A stretch of DNA of 64,000 nucleotides from Plastoroseomonas hellenica. GTDB lineage: Bacteria > Pseudomonadota > Alphaproteobacteria > Acetobacterales > Acetobacteraceae. This document shows positions 16,640-24,830 of the stretch, piece by piece. Position numbers and translations under genes: made by a program. Below the pieces are notes generated by a model, which worked only from the letters and a program-made list of their open reading frames with translations, was not told the DNA's origin and did not search any database. How positions within the stretch are numbered: position 1 is the first letter of the stretch; every line of letters begins with the position of its first letter. The stretch lies in NCBI RefSeq assembly GCF_018129085.1, contig NZ_JAAGBB010000017.1, positions 1-64,000 on the forward strand. The letters run 5' to 3'.

Positions 16640-17364
16640 TGGCGATGACGGATCAAGGGGCGCCGATGCTCGGCGTGCTGGGCGGCATGGGGCCCTTGGC
16701 CTCGGCGCAGTTCATGGCACGGCTGACGCTGCTGACGCCGGCCGAGCGCGACCAGGACCATATCCCGACCGTGCTCTGGTCCGACCCGCGCGTCCCCGAC
16801 CGCACTGCGGCCCAGCGCGGCACCGGGGAAGACCCGCTGCCCTGGCTGCTGCGCGGTATCAGCGGCCTGGAAGCCGCCGGCTGCGGCGCCATCGCCATCC
16901 CCTGCAACACCGCGCACGGCTGGTTCGATGGCATGGTGGCTGCGACCCGGCTTCCGATCCTGCACATCGTCGATGCCGCCGCGGAGGAGCTGGCACGGCT
17001 CGGCCTGCGCGGCGGCCGCATCGGCCTGCTCGGCACCGAGGGGACGCTGGCGATGCGCCTCTACCAGAAGCGCCTCGACCAGCGCGGCTACGAGACCATC
17101 ACCCCCGACGACGCCGAGATGACGCGAGTCGTCAGCCCGGCGATCGCGGAGGTGAAGGCCAATCATGTCCGCGAGGCTTATGAGCCGCTGATGGAGGCCG
17201 CGAAGCGGCTGGTCGCGCGCGGCGCCCACGCGGTGGTGCTCGGATGCACGGAGATCCCGCTCGGCATCGCCGCCGGCCCGGCGGCGCCCTTCCCGATCGC
17301 CGACACGATCGATGCCCTCGCCCGCGCATCGATCCGCTGGCACCAGGCTCGGCAAGGGGCCTGA
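16639..17364 (+). CDS. Aspartate/glutamate racemase family protein
   Basis: 241 residues, cofactor-independent two-cysteine racemase fold. The start has LGVLGGMGPLASAQFM. The two catalytic cysteines are Cys89 in AIPCNTAH and Cys202 in VLGCTEIPL, matching aspartate racemase, with a ligand-binding GTEGT segment at about 131-135. It is cytoplasmic. The ATG shares a base with the TauE stop. A strong hairpin with a short T-run follows four bases after the stop. It could be an aspartate, glutamate or hydantoin-type racemase; pairing with a permease suggests catabolism of an imported acid. Confidence 0.88.
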   Translation: MAMTDQGAPMLGVLGGMGPLASAQFMARLTLLTPAERDQDHIPTVLWSDPRVPDRTAAQRGTGEDPLPWLLRGISGLEAAGCGAIAIPCNTAHGWFDGMVAATRLPILHIVDAAAEELARLGLRGGRIGLLGTEGTLAMRLYQKRLDQRGYETITPDDAEMTRVVSPAIAEVKANHVREAYEPLMEAAKRLVARGAHAVVLGCTEIPLGIAAGPAAPFPIADTIDALARASIRWHQARQGA

Positions 17365-17367
17365 ATC

Positions 17368-17393
17368 AAAAGAGGCCGCATCGCGGCCTCTTT
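17368..17393 (+). terminator. Rho-independent terminator
   Basis: Perfect 11-pair stem AAAGAGGCCGC / GCGGCCTCTTT with an ATC loop, right after the racemase stop. The A/T ends make it usable from either strand, so it may also serve the convergent small gene at 17450. Confidence 0.85.
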
Positions 17394-17449
17394 GGCGTCC
17401 GGCGTTCGGGAGCAGTCAGCGGCCGGGTGAGCCGGCCGCGTTCCGCCCA

Positions 17450-17689
17450 TCAATCGCATTCGCAGCCGCTGGTCGGGCCGGTATCCGCACGGACGACATG
17501 GTGGTCGATCCATTCGGAAACCAGCAGCCGCGCTTCGTTCACCGAGGCTTCCGGATGGTGGATGCGATACAGCGCCGTGCAGGCCTGGAACGACGCGAAG
17601 TCATCATTTCCCACCTCGCGCAGCTCGCGATAGGCGGTCACGACGGCGCGTTCGCAGCGGCGGGCGATATAGCTGAAGTCGCTGCCCAT
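17450..17689 (-). CDS. Hypothetical protein, 79 residues
   Basis: Not recognised. Starting at ATG 17689 it begins MGSDFSYIARRCERAVVTAY, is mostly helical, and ends in a cysteine-containing tail (GCECD). The in-frame extension upstream has no family-like sequence. No signal peptide or membrane segment is visible. Base composition matches the surrounding genes. It is a monocistronic gene facing the racemase operon, with the bidirectional-looking terminator between them. The even codon pattern and clean start suggest a real small protein; no function can be proposed. Confidence 0.65.
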   Translation of the reverse strand: MGSDFSYIARRCERAVVTAYRELREVGNDDFASFQACTALYRIHHPEASVNEARLLVSEWIDHHVVRADTGPTSGCECD

Positions 17690-17825
17690 GGTGTTCCCCG
17701 GTGAAGCAAGATGCGAGTCATTCGCAACACTCTGCAAGACCCTACCCTCCCCGCGCCGCCGCATCAAGCGGCGACGTCTATGGGAACGATAGAGGCGGAC
17801 GATTCAGCCCGCCGCGCCCCCTTTT

Positions 17826-17922
17826 TCAACCTGCGGCTACCGCCCGCGATCTGCGGCCACGCCCTCACCCGCGGCTACCGCTCTCAACCCGCGGCTACCG
17901 CCTTCAACCTGCGGCTACCGCC
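17826..17922. repeat. Five 19-20 bp tandem repeats spanning a gene 3' end
   Basis: Units begin near 17826, 17846, 17865, 17884 and 17904 around the core TGCGGCTACCGCC; the second unit is degenerate. The last unit encodes the final AVAAG and stop of the dehydrogenase gene on the minus strand. The other copies lie downstream of that stop. Confidence 0.8.
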
Positions 17923-18974
17923 TCGGCAATCGCCTTGCCGACATCGACGGTGCCCGCCTGGCCGCCCATGTCCCGGGTCCGGGGGCCGCCCTCGGCCAGC
18001 AGCTTCTCGATGGTGGCGGTGATCGCGTCGGCCGCCGCCTTCTCCCCCAGATGCTCCAGCATCATGGCACCGGACCAGATCTGGCCGATCGGATTGCAGA
18101 TCCACTTGCCGGCGATATCAGGCGCGCTGCCATGCACCGGTTCGAACATGCTCGGGAATTTCTTCTCAGGGTTGATATTGGCCGAGGCGGCGATGCCGAT
18201 CGAACCGGCCACGGCCGGCCCCAGGTCGGAAAGGATGTCCCCGAACAGGTTGGAGCCCACCACCACGTCGAACCAGTCCGGGTGCTGCACGAAATGGGCG
18301 CAGAGGATGTCGATGTGGAACTGGTCGGTCTTCACCTCCGGATAGTGCTTCGCCATCTCGGCGAAGCGCTCGTCCCAATACGGCATGGTGAAGGTGATGC
18401 CGTTCGACTTGGTGGCACTGGTCACCTTCCGGCGCTTGCGCGTCATCGCCAGCTCGAACGCATATTTGATCACGCGGTCGGTGCCGATGCGGGTCAGGAT
18501 CGATTGCTGGGAGACGAATTCGCGGTCCGTCCCGGGGAACATCCGGCCGCCGACGCTGCTGTATTCGCCTTCGGTGTTTTCGCGCACCACATAGAAATCG
18601 ATATCCTCTGGCCCGCGATCGGCGAGCGGCGACTTCGATCCCGGCAGCAGACGGCAGGGCCGGAGCGAGATGTACTGGTCGAATTGCCGCCGAATGGGGA
18701 TCAGCAGGCCCCAGAGCGAGACATGGTCCGGCACCCCCGGCCAGCCGACCGCGCCCAGGAAGATGCTGTCGCTGTCGCGCAGCCGGTCGAGGCCGTCATC
18801 CGGCATCATCTTGCCGGTCTGGACATAGGTCTCGCAGGACCAGTCGTGATGGGTCAGCTCCAGCTCGAAGCCGAAGCGGCGCGCCGCGGCATCGAGCACG
18901 CGCAGGCCTTCCGGCACCGTCTCCTTGCCGATGCCGTCCCCGGGGATGACAGCGATGCGGTGCTTCCTGGCCAT
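17904..18974 (-). CDS. ttuC: Tartrate dehydrogenase / D-malate dehydrogenase (decarboxylating)
   Basis: 356-residue NAD-dependent beta-decarboxylating dehydrogenase of the isopropylmalate/isocitrate family. It begins MARKHRIAVIPGDGIGKETV. SLRPCRLLPGSKSPL and VVRENTEGEYSSVGGR are the tartrate/D-malate form of the substrate loop, in place of the isopropylmalate or isocitrate versions. The metal site is in DILSDLGPAVAGSIGIA, and EPVHGSAPDIAGK is the cofactor motif. The ATG at 18974 has GGAGGG upstream. It probably converts tartrate, meso-tartrate or D-malate; the family cannot be split further by eye. Its promoter region diverges from purC. Confidence 0.88.
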   Translation of the reverse strand: MARKHRIAVIPGDGIGKETVPEGLRVLDAAARRFGFELELTHHDWSCETYVQTGKMMPDDGLDRLRDSDSIFLGAVGWPGVPDHVSLWGLLIPIRRQFDQYISLRPCRLLPGSKSPLADRGPEDIDFYVVRENTEGEYSSVGGRMFPGTDREFVSQQSILTRIGTDRVIKYAFELAMTRKRRKVTSATKSNGITFTMPYWDERFAEMAKHYPEVKTDQFHIDILCAHFVQHPDWFDVVVGSNLFGDILSDLGPAVAGSIGIAASANINPEKKFPSMFEPVHGSAPDIAGKWICNPIGQIWSGAMMLEHLGEKAAADAITATIEKLLAEGGPRTRDMGGQAGTVDVGKAIAEAVAAG

Positions 18975-19072
18975 GCGGACCCTCCTGGCGAAACGGGGCG
19001 GGAGAGTGGCGGCGCGGCCGGTCCGCGGCAAGGGGGCGTCACAGGACGCCGTGACCGCGCTATGGAGGCAGC

Positions 19073-20050
19073 ATGACGCACGCCCTCTCCGCCCTCCTCC
19101 CCTATGCCGACCACGCGCTCACGGACGCCGCCATCCCGGAGCTGCCGAACCACTACCGGGGCAAGGTGCGGGAGAATTACGATCTGCCGGACGGCCAGAG
19201 GATCATCATCGCGACCGATCGGATCAGTGCCTTCGACCGCATCCTCACCGCCATCCCGCTGAAGGGCCAGGTGCTGACCCAGATCGCCCGGCACTGGTTC
19301 GACCGCACCGCCGATCTCTGCCCCAACCACGTCATCGCCTATCCGGATCCGAACGTGCTGCTCTGCCGGCGGCTCGACATAATGCCGGTCGAGGTGGTGG
19401 TGCGGGACTACCTGGCGGGCACCACCTCGACCTCCATCCTCTCGATGTACAAGGCCGGGCGGCGGGAGATGTACGGGCACCGCTTCCCCGATGACATGCG
19501 GCCGAACCAGAAGCTGCCGGCCACCATCATCACGCCGACCAGCAAGGCCTTCGACGCCGGCCATGACGAGGAGCTCACGGCGGCTCAGATCCTGGAGGCG
19601 AAGCTGCTGACCCCGGCGCAATGGGAGGAGGTCTCGGCGCTCGCCCTCGCGCTCTTTGCCCGCGGGCGGGAAATGGCGGCCGAGCGCGGCCTGATCCTCG
19701 CCGACACCAAATACGAGTTCGGCGTCGATGCCGAGGGCCGGATCGTGCTGGCAGACGAGATCCACACGCCGGATTCCAGCCGCTACTGGTTCGCCGGCAG
19801 CTATCCGGCGCGCTTCGCGGCCGGCCAGGCGCCGCAGAGCTTCGACAAGGATTTCGTGCGGAGTTGGGTGGTCGCGCGCTGCGACCCCTACAAGGACCCG
19901 ATCCCCGAGATCCCGGCCGAGGTGCGCATGGAAGCGGCGCGCATCTACATGGAGGTCTACGAGACCATCATCGGCGAGAAATTCCCGCTGCCGCCGCTCG
20001 ACCAACCGGTGCTGGCGCGGATCCGGGCGAACCTGGCGGCCTTCTTCTGA
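19073..20050 (+). CDS. purC: Phosphoribosylaminoimidazole-succinocarboxamide synthase
   Basis: 325-residue SAICAR synthetase of de novo purine synthesis, joining CAIR and aspartate with ATP. The start has [20 protein letters not shown], then [17 protein letters not shown], the phosphate loop [13 protein letters not shown], and LADTKYEFG followed by [12 protein letters not shown]. This is the longer (about 300 residue) subtype, distinct from the 240-residue enterobacterial form. GGAGG lies five bases before the ATG. It is a single gene, divergent from the tartrate-type dehydrogenase. The next gene is convergent after 14 bases. Confidence 0.96.
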   Translation: MTHALSALLPYADHALTDAAIPELPNHYRGKVRENYDLPDGQRIIIATDRISAFDRILTAIPLKGQVLTQIARHWFDRTADLCPNHVIAYPDPNVLLCRRLDIMPVEVVVRDYLAGTTSTSILSMYKAGRREMYGHRFPDDMRPNQKLPATIITPTSKAFDAGHDEELTAAQILEAKLLTPAQWEEVSALALALFARGREMAAERGLILADTKYEFGVDAEGRIVLADEIHTPDSSRYWFAGSYPARFAAGQAPQSFDKDFVRSWVVARCDPYKDPIPEIPAEVRMEAARIYMEVYETIIGEKFPLPPLDQPVLARIRANLAAFF

Positions 20051-20064
20051 CCGCCCGCAGGGCA

Positions 20065-20421
20065 TCAGGGATTGCGTAGCTCCGGGGCGGCCCCCTCTAC
20101 CCAGGAGAGCTCGTAGCCGATGCCGTCTTCGAGGGTCATGATGCGATCGAAGCGCCGCTGCAGATAGCGCAGGATCGCCGCGGCTTTGGGCGCGCCGAGC
20201 GCGGCGCGGCTGAGCTGGACATAGATGGTCCCCGGCTGCTCCAGGTACATGCGCGCCCCGGTTTCGCCCGCCGTCATCGGGAAGATGTAGTCGATGAAGT
20301 TGTAGTCGTACTCGACGCCATCCGGCGTGACGCCGCCGAGGTCGCGGCCATGCTGCATCCGGAGCGTCAGGCCCCGATCGTCGTCATCGAATTCCGTCAG
20401 GGTGAAGATCTCGGGCGGCAT
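20065..20421 (-). CDS. Hypothetical protein, 118 residues
   Basis: Not recognised. It is acidic at the N-terminus (TEFDDDDRG) and has a mixed alpha/beta pattern with the aromatic-rich stretch EYDYNFIDYIFP and a helical RYLQRRFDRIM. There is no signal peptide, membrane segment or cysteine motif. Its ATG lies only three bases after the stop of the HxlR-type regulator gene, so the two are probably one operon. That makes it a possible partner or target of that regulator. Codon use looks native. The frame is well defended by the tight spacing on both sides. Confidence 0.6.
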   Translation of the reverse strand: MPPEIFTLTEFDDDDRGLTLRMQHGRDLGGVTPDGVEYDYNFIDYIFPMTAGETGARMYLEQPGTIYVQLSRAALGAPKAAAILRYLQRRFDRIMTLEDGIGYELSWVEGAAPELRNP

Positions 20422-20424
20422 CGT

Positions 20425-20817
20425 TCACTCCGTGCGGCCTGGTTCGTCGGTATTCGGTTGCTGTCCCGCCCAGACCAGCAGGGCGTCGAGCGCTGGGCAA
20501 AGCGCCTGGCCCCAGCCGGTCAGCCCATATTCCACCTTGGGCGGAACCTGGTGATGGACGATACGCCGCACGATCCCATCCGCCTCCATCTGGCGGAGCT
20601 GCTGGATCAGCATCTTCTGCGAAATCGCGGGGATCGCCCGCTCAAGCTCCGAGAAGCGCAGCACCTTGCCGCCGAACAGGTGGAACAGGATCACCAGCTT
20701 CCACCGCCCTTCCAGGATGCGCAGCACCTGTTCGACGCCACTGGCGGCCAGGGCCGGCGTGAAAGGCGGGTCCTTACCTCTCGGTGGGTACCTTACTTTT
20801 TCGTGGGTTCTTGTCAT
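20425..20817 (-). CDS. HxlR-family transcriptional regulator
   Basis: 130-residue winged helix-turn-helix DNA-binding protein. The HxlR core is clear: VLRILEGRWKLVILFHLF, then RFSELERAIPAISQKMLIQQ (recognition helix), then LEADGIV-type wing residues and VEYGLTGWGQAL. There is no ligand domain; HxlR proteins often respond to reactive electrophiles or oxidants. The typical cysteine near the N-terminus is missing, so a redox switch is not supported. It diverges from a SnoaL-like gene across 58 bases, which probably contains its operator. Confidence 0.9.
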   Translation of the reverse strand: MTRTHEKVRYPPRGKDPPFTPALAASGVEQVLRILEGRWKLVILFHLFGGKVLRFSELERAIPAISQKMLIQQLRQMEADGIVRRIVHHQVPPKVEYGLTGWGQALCPALDALLVWAGQQPNTDEPGRTE

Positions 20818-20875
20818 TCGGAGAGCCTATTTCCACTGTCCGGGCATCGCAATTCACCACCCTCCGGACACCCTC

Positions 20876-21202
20876 ATGACCCCGACCCTGCCCGCGCCTG
20901 TTGCCGCCTACTACGCCGCCAAGAACCGCCACGACATCGACGCCATGCTGGCGCCCTTCGCGCCGGATGCGACGGTCCTGGACGAGGGCGAGACGCTGCG
21001 CGGCCACGCCGCCATCCGGCGCTGGATGGAAGAGACGACGCGCAAATACCGGGTCACCGTCGCGGTCGCCGAGGTCAGCGAGGTGGATGGCCGCGTGCTG
21101 GTCGCGGCCGATGTCTCCGGCACCTTTCCCGGCAGCCCGGCGCGGCTCCGCTTCGCTTTCACGCTCGATGGCGGGCGGATCGCGCGGCTGGAGATCGGCT
21201 GA
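20876..21202 (+). CDS. SnoaL/NTF2-like protein
   Basis: 108-residue NTF2-like cone-fold protein. The N-terminal helix YYAAKNRHDIDAMLAPFAPD and the strand segment GHAAIRRWMEETTRKY are typical of SnoaL-like stand-alone domains, which act as isomerases, hydrolases or binding proteins. No catalytic pair can be named. The ATG at 20876 gives the normal family N-terminus; an upstream in-frame start would overlap the divergent regulator gene. It is a likely target of that HxlR regulator because they share one promoter region. Confidence 0.82.
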   Translation: MTPTLPAPVAAYYAAKNRHDIDAMLAPFAPDATVLDEGETLRGHAAIRRWMEETTRKYRVTVAVAEVSEVDGRVLVAADVSGTFPGSPARLRFAFTLDGGRIARLEIG

Positions 21203-21235
21203 TGCCGCCGGTCGGCGCGCGCAAGCCGCTCCGGC

Positions 21236-21694
21236 TCAGCGCGTGCAGGTCACCCGTACCCAGCCATCCGGCCCCAGCACCACCCGGCCCCCGCGCATCG
21301 CCCGCGCATCCTCCCGGTAGGTCTCGACCGTGCATCGCCGGAGGCCGGCGGGCAGCACCGCCTCCAGCCCTTCCTCCAGGCCTTCGTAGCGGCAGATGAT
21401 GTGGTAGCGGCGCGTATTGGCCGGATCGAGGGTCCACCATTCCCGCCGCGTCCGCCGATCACCGCCGTCGCCACGGAGTTGGGCGAGTTCGGCCGGCGGC
21501 CCGTCGAACAGGTCGGCGCCGCGCAGCCAGTGGCTGGTCGGGGCCCTCGCCACGGTGAAGCCCTCCGGCGCGCGCAGCCGTGCGCTGGACTCGACCTCGA
21601 CCGAAGCCGGGCAGGCGAAAGCCCCAGGCGCTGCCGGCTGACCGAGGGCTGCGACGGGGAGCAGTGCCAGAAGGGATACGAGCAGCGGGCGCAT
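21236..21694 (-). CDS. STY0301-like exported protein
   Basis: 152 residues with an N-terminal signal peptide (RPLLVSLLALLPVAALGQPA). The mature part starts with ACPASVEVES and contains LFDGPPAELAQL, then WTLDPANTRRYHIICRYEG and LPAGLRRCTVETY. The order of cysteines and the DGPP motif resemble the STY0301 family of small periplasmic proteins of unknown function. ATG 21694 is chosen for the signal peptide. An ATG at 21724 overlaps the glycosyltransferase stop by four bases and is a real alternative. Four cysteines suggest two disulfides. Confidence 0.7.
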   Translation of the reverse strand: MRPLLVSLLALLPVAALGQPAAPGAFACPASVEVESSARLRAPEGFTVARAPTSHWLRGADLFDGPPAELAQLRGDGGDRRTRREWWTLDPANTRRYHIICRYEGLEEGLEAVLPAGLRRCTVETYREDARAMRGGRVVLGPDGWVRVTCTR

Positions 21695-21720
21695 CGGCGG
21701 ATGGTCCTTCGCATTGGGCA

Positions 21721-22872
21721 TCATCGACCGGGCTCCGGGGCCAGGCCGGGCACCGGGTGGGCGGCAGGCCCCTCCTTGAGCATCTCCGTGAGCGCCTGCC
21801 GCCATGCCTGCGCGAAGCGCGCCGGGGAGAACCGCCCGATCGCGTCGGTCAGCAGCCGCAGCCGCGTCTGCCGCTCCGCCGCATCCATGTCGATCAGCGC
21901 CACCATCGCCGCGGCGATGTCCGCCTCATTCTCGGGATCGACGAGCATGGCGCCGTCGCCGGCGACCTCATGCAGGACGCTGCCACGGCTGACCGCGGGC
22001 ACCAGCCCGCGGCTGATCGCCTCCGCGACCGGGACGCCGAAGCCTTCGAGCAGGCTGGCCAGCACGAAGCCCCGTGCCTCTCCATAGAGCCAGGCAAGCT
22101 GCGCATCCGTCACATAGGGCAGCAGCACCACGCCGGGCGTCCGGGCCGCGGCAGCGGCGGCGGCCTCGTAACCCGGCTCCCGGCCGCCGCAGATCACGTA
22201 ACGGACGCCGCGTGCCGAGAGGCCGGACCGGGCGAAGGCGGCGATCGAACCGAGCTGGTTCTTGCGCGCACCGATGCTGCCGACGCTCAGCAGGAAGGGC
22301 CCCTCCAGCCCCGGCACCGGCTCGGCGTCCCGCTGCGCGATATCGGCGCGGATCGCCGGATAGATGACGCGGGAACTGGCGAGGCGGGCATCGGGCAGCA
22401 CCGCCTCGAAAGCACGCTGCGACGCCTGGCTCACGAAGACCACATGCGGCCCCACCGCGGCGATCTCGTCATAGATCCGGCGGTAGGCGCGGCAGATCTC
22501 CGGATCGAAGAGCCCGGGATGGGTCAGCGGGCCGACATCGTGACAGAGGATCGCGTCCGACCGCCGGAGCTTCGCGGTCAGCACGGTGAAGGGATCGAGA
22601 TGCAGCAATGGGCGGGACGGATTCCGGCGCGGCAGCCAGCCCCAGGGCCCGCCTTCCACCTGGCCGCGCGCCTGCAGATGCTGCAGCCGCCCGATGACCT
22701 TTCCGAAAAGCCCGGTCGGTGGCTCGTCGCGCGCCAGGATCCAGTAATAGGTCCTGCCGGCGAGGTCGCCGGCCGCCTCGATCAGATCGCGGCCGATGAA
22801 ATACTTTCCCGTCCGGGTATGCACCGCGAGCGAGAAGTCGATGTCGAATCCTGTGTCGGCACGGCCTTCCAC
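21721..22872 (-). CDS. Glycosyltransferase family 4 protein
   Basis: 383 residues, GT-B fold, retaining glycosyltransferase of the GT4 type. The donor-binding half has LSVGSIGARKNQ, followed by VLLPYVTDAQLAWLYGEARG and the EX7E-like motif SLLEGFGVPVAEAISRG. The N-terminal half begins DIDFSLAVHTRTGKYFIGRD. It is cytoplasmic or membrane-associated. A 51-base gap separates it from the ELM1-like gene upstream, and the exported STY0301-like gene follows. It probably acts in cell-surface polysaccharide or glycolipid assembly. Donor and acceptor are unknown. Confidence 0.88.
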   Translation of the reverse strand: MEGRADTGFDIDFSLAVHTRTGKYFIGRDLIEAAGDLAGRTYYWILARDEPPTGLFGKVIGRLQHLQARGQVEGGPWGWLPRRNPSRPLLHLDPFTVLTAKLRRSDAILCHDVGPLTHPGLFDPEICRAYRRIYDEIAAVGPHVVFVSQASQRAFEAVLPDARLASSRVIYPAIRADIAQRDAEPVPGLEGPFLLSVGSIGARKNQLGSIAAFARSGLSARGVRYVICGGREPGYEAAAAAAARTPGVVLLPYVTDAQLAWLYGEARGFVLASLLEGFGVPVAEAISRGLVPAVSRGSVLHEVAGDGAMLVDPENEADIAAAMVALIDMDAAERQTRLRLLTDAIGRFSPARFAQAWRQALTEMLKEGPAAHPVPGLAPEPGR

Positions 22873-22923
22873 GCCAATCTCCTGCGCATGCTGGAAAGCC
22901 CGCGGCCCAGCACCCGGCCAGCC

Positions 22924-23943
22924 TCAGGACAATAGGCCGCGCCCGATGATTTCGGAAGCAACGCGCGCCGTCTCATCGAGCGGCGCGCGGCCAGCGGATG
23001 CAGGCCCTTCCCCCAACCGCCTGGCGGCGCCAGCCGCGATCAGGCTGTCGCCGAGCCGCCGGTGGCGCGGGCCGAGCCCGCCGGGATCGGCGATCAGCAG
23101 CGGCGCGCCGGTCGCCAGCGCCTCGCTGAGCATGGAGACGGAATCGCCCGTCACCACGACGAGATCGGCCTGCGCGAGGAAGCCCAGATAGGGGTTCGGA
23201 GGAGCATCACCCCAGCGAAAGAGCCGGTGCGGCACCCCCGCCAGCGCCGCTGCCAGCGCCGCCGTCGCCGCAGGGCCCGTCCGGCGAGAGGCGCTGGCCA
23301 TCACGCTGCCGGCGAAGCCCGCCACCTGGCGCCCGATCGCCGCCGCGACCTCCGCCGCCATCCCCTCGCCCCTGACGGGACCACCAAGCAGCAGCGCCAC
23401 GCGCGGTGCCGGCAGCGCCGCCAGCGTCGCGAATTCCCCCCGCGCCGCTTCCAGCTTCGCCGCCGAGACCCGATGCGTGGCGCCGAGGATCGGCAGCACA
23501 TTGCCCGCCGGCGCTGGATCGTCATGCCGTCCCAGCACCAGCAGGTCGAAGCGCGCCTCGGCGAAGCCCGGCCGCATGCAGTGCACCAGCCGCGCGCCCC
23601 GCGCCTTCAGCCAGAGCGCCACCGGCGCCGAGCGCCGCCCGGCCGCGATCACCAGGCGCGGCCAGGGCGGCACGAATACCGCCCGCGCCGCCGGCGCCAG
23701 ACCGGCCAGCGTCGCCCAGCGCAGCGGCAGCCGCGCCAAGGGGCCCCAGGCGAGCGGCACCGTCCGGAATGGCCGTCCCAGCGCCTCGGCAATGCCGAGC
23801 GCCTGGGCCGCCGTCCCGGCACGCGGATCGGCCAATACCCAGATGTCGGGATTATCGTCCGGCCCGGCCGATTCACGCCTCTGGGCTTCGCCCTCCGGCG
23901 ATCGGACGGGCGCCCCGCCCCTCGCCTCTACCGTGGACGTCAA
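22924..23943 (-). CDS. ELM1-like (mitochondrial fission ELM1 family) protein
   Basis: About 339 residues resembling the ELM1 family, a GT-B-like group whose bacterial members are usually near envelope glycosyltransferases. Recognisable parts are [44 protein letters not shown] and the C-terminal [20 protein letters not shown]. The start is uncertain: the TTG at 23943 has no strong ribosome site and the family core begins about 30 residues later. It lies upstream of the GT4 gene on the same strand and is probably co-transcribed. Activity unproven. Confidence 0.82.
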   Translation of the reverse strand: MTSTVEARGGAPVRSPEGEAQRRESAGPDDNPDIWVLADPRAGTAAQALGIAEALGRPFRTVPLAWGPLARLPLRWATLAGLAPAARAVFVPPWPRLVIAAGRRSAPVALWLKARGARLVHCMRPGFAEARFDLLVLGRHDDPAPAGNVLPILGATHRVSAAKLEAARGEFATLAALPAPRVALLLGGPVRGEGMAAEVAAAIGRQVAGFAGSVMASASRRTGPAATAALAAALAGVPHRLFRWGDAPPNPYLGFLAQADLVVVTGDSVSMLSEALATGAPLLIADPGGLGPRHRRLGDSLIAAGAARRLGEGPASAGRAPLDETARVASEIIGRGLLS

Positions 23944-23988
23944 GCGCGGAGCCCATTACCAACAGGAGAAAGAAAGGGACCCGCCGCC

Positions 23989-24711
23989 ATGCCTAGCCTC
24001 CACGCCTCCGACTGGGACCGCGACGCCGCGCTGACGACCGCGCGCATCCTGCTCGAGATCAAGGCGGTGAATTTCCGTCCGGAGGAACCCTACACCTTCA
24101 CCAGCGGCTGGAAGAGCCCGGTCTATATCGACTGCCGCCGCATCATCTTCTTCCCCCGCGCCCGCAAGCGCATCTGCGACCTGGCGGTCGAGAAGATCGG
24201 CCGCCACGTCGGCTACGAATCGATCGAATGCGTGGCGGGCGGCGAAACCGCGGGCATTCCCTTTGCCGCCTGGATCGCCGACCGCATGATGGCGCCGATG
24301 GCCTATGTGCGAAAGAAGCCCAAGGGCTTCGGCCGCAACGCGCAGATCGAAGGCGACGTGCCGGAGGGCCAGCGCACCCTGCTGGTCGAGGACCTGACCA
24401 CCGATGGCGGCAGCAAGATCGCCTTCGCCAAGGCGCTGCGCGCCGCCGGCGCGATCTGCGACCACACCTTCGTCGTCTTCTACTATGGCGTCTTCCCCGG
24501 CAGCTTCGAGCAGATGAAGGAGATGGGCCTCAACCTGCACTCCCTCTGCACCTGGTGGGACGTGCTCGAGGTCTGCCGCGAGCGCCCCTATTTCAGTGAC
24601 GCCGCGCTCAAGGAAGTGCGCAAGTTCCTGGAGAATCCGGTCGCCTGGTCGCAGGCCCATGGCGGCATCGGCAGCGTCGCCGAGGCGCAGCAGAAGGGCA
24701 TCACAGTCTGA
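23989..24711 (+). CDS. pyrE: Orotate phosphoribosyltransferase
   Basis: 240-residue enzyme converting orotate and PRPP to OMP in pyrimidine synthesis. [17 protein letters not shown] is the orotate-binding segment, [12 protein letters not shown] holds the lysine flexible loop, and the PRPP motif is [16 protein letters not shown]-terminal extension of about 20 residues beyond the usual 210-220 ends in [10 protein letters not shown]. The ATG at 23989 is preceded by AGGAGAAAG. A strong hairpin terminator lies 68 bases after the stop. It is cytoplasmic and acts as a dimer in the family. Confidence 0.95.
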   Translation: MPSLHASDWDRDAALTTARILLEIKAVNFRPEEPYTFTSGWKSPVYIDCRRIIFFPRARKRICDLAVEKIGRHVGYESIECVAGGETAGIPFAAWIADRMMAPMAYVRKKPKGFGRNAQIEGDVPEGQRTLLVEDLTTDGGSKIAFAKALRAAGAICDHTFVVFYYGVFPGSFEQMKEMGLNLHSLCTWWDVLEVCRERPYFSDAALKEVRKFLENPVAWSQAHGGIGSVAEAQQKGITV

Positions 24712-24778
24712 GCCTGCGTTGACAGCCGGGCGAAACGCCGCCCAACTGGCCTCCAATCGCGCCGCACAGGCGCTGCCG

Positions 24779-24812
24779 GGCCGGGCACCACGCAAGTGGT
24801 GCCCGGCCTTTT
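24779..24812 (+). terminator. Strong intrinsic terminator between pyrE and the MFS gene
   Basis: Perfect 13-pair stem GGCCGGGCACCAC / GTGGTGCCCGGCC closed by GCAA (a GNRA loop) and followed by TTTT. It ends only six bases before the GGAGG of the MFS gene and 18 bases before its ATG, so it lies in that gene's leader. Confidence 0.9.
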
Positions 24813-24830
24813 GCATTGGAGGAACGCCCG

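Noticed and set aside
13975-17364. 1129-codon plus-strand frame
   Set aside because: Runs through the acyltransferase and TauE genes in the wrong frame; only its last 241 codons (the racemase) are real.
17826-17922. CRISPR-like look of the 19-20 bp repeats
   Set aside because: Repeats are contiguous with no unique spacers, and one unit is part of a gene end.
24712-24830. Known riboswitch in the MFS leader
   Set aside because: The leader before the hairpin is about 68 bases and shows none of the conserved cores that I know; left as an unexplained attenuator candidate.
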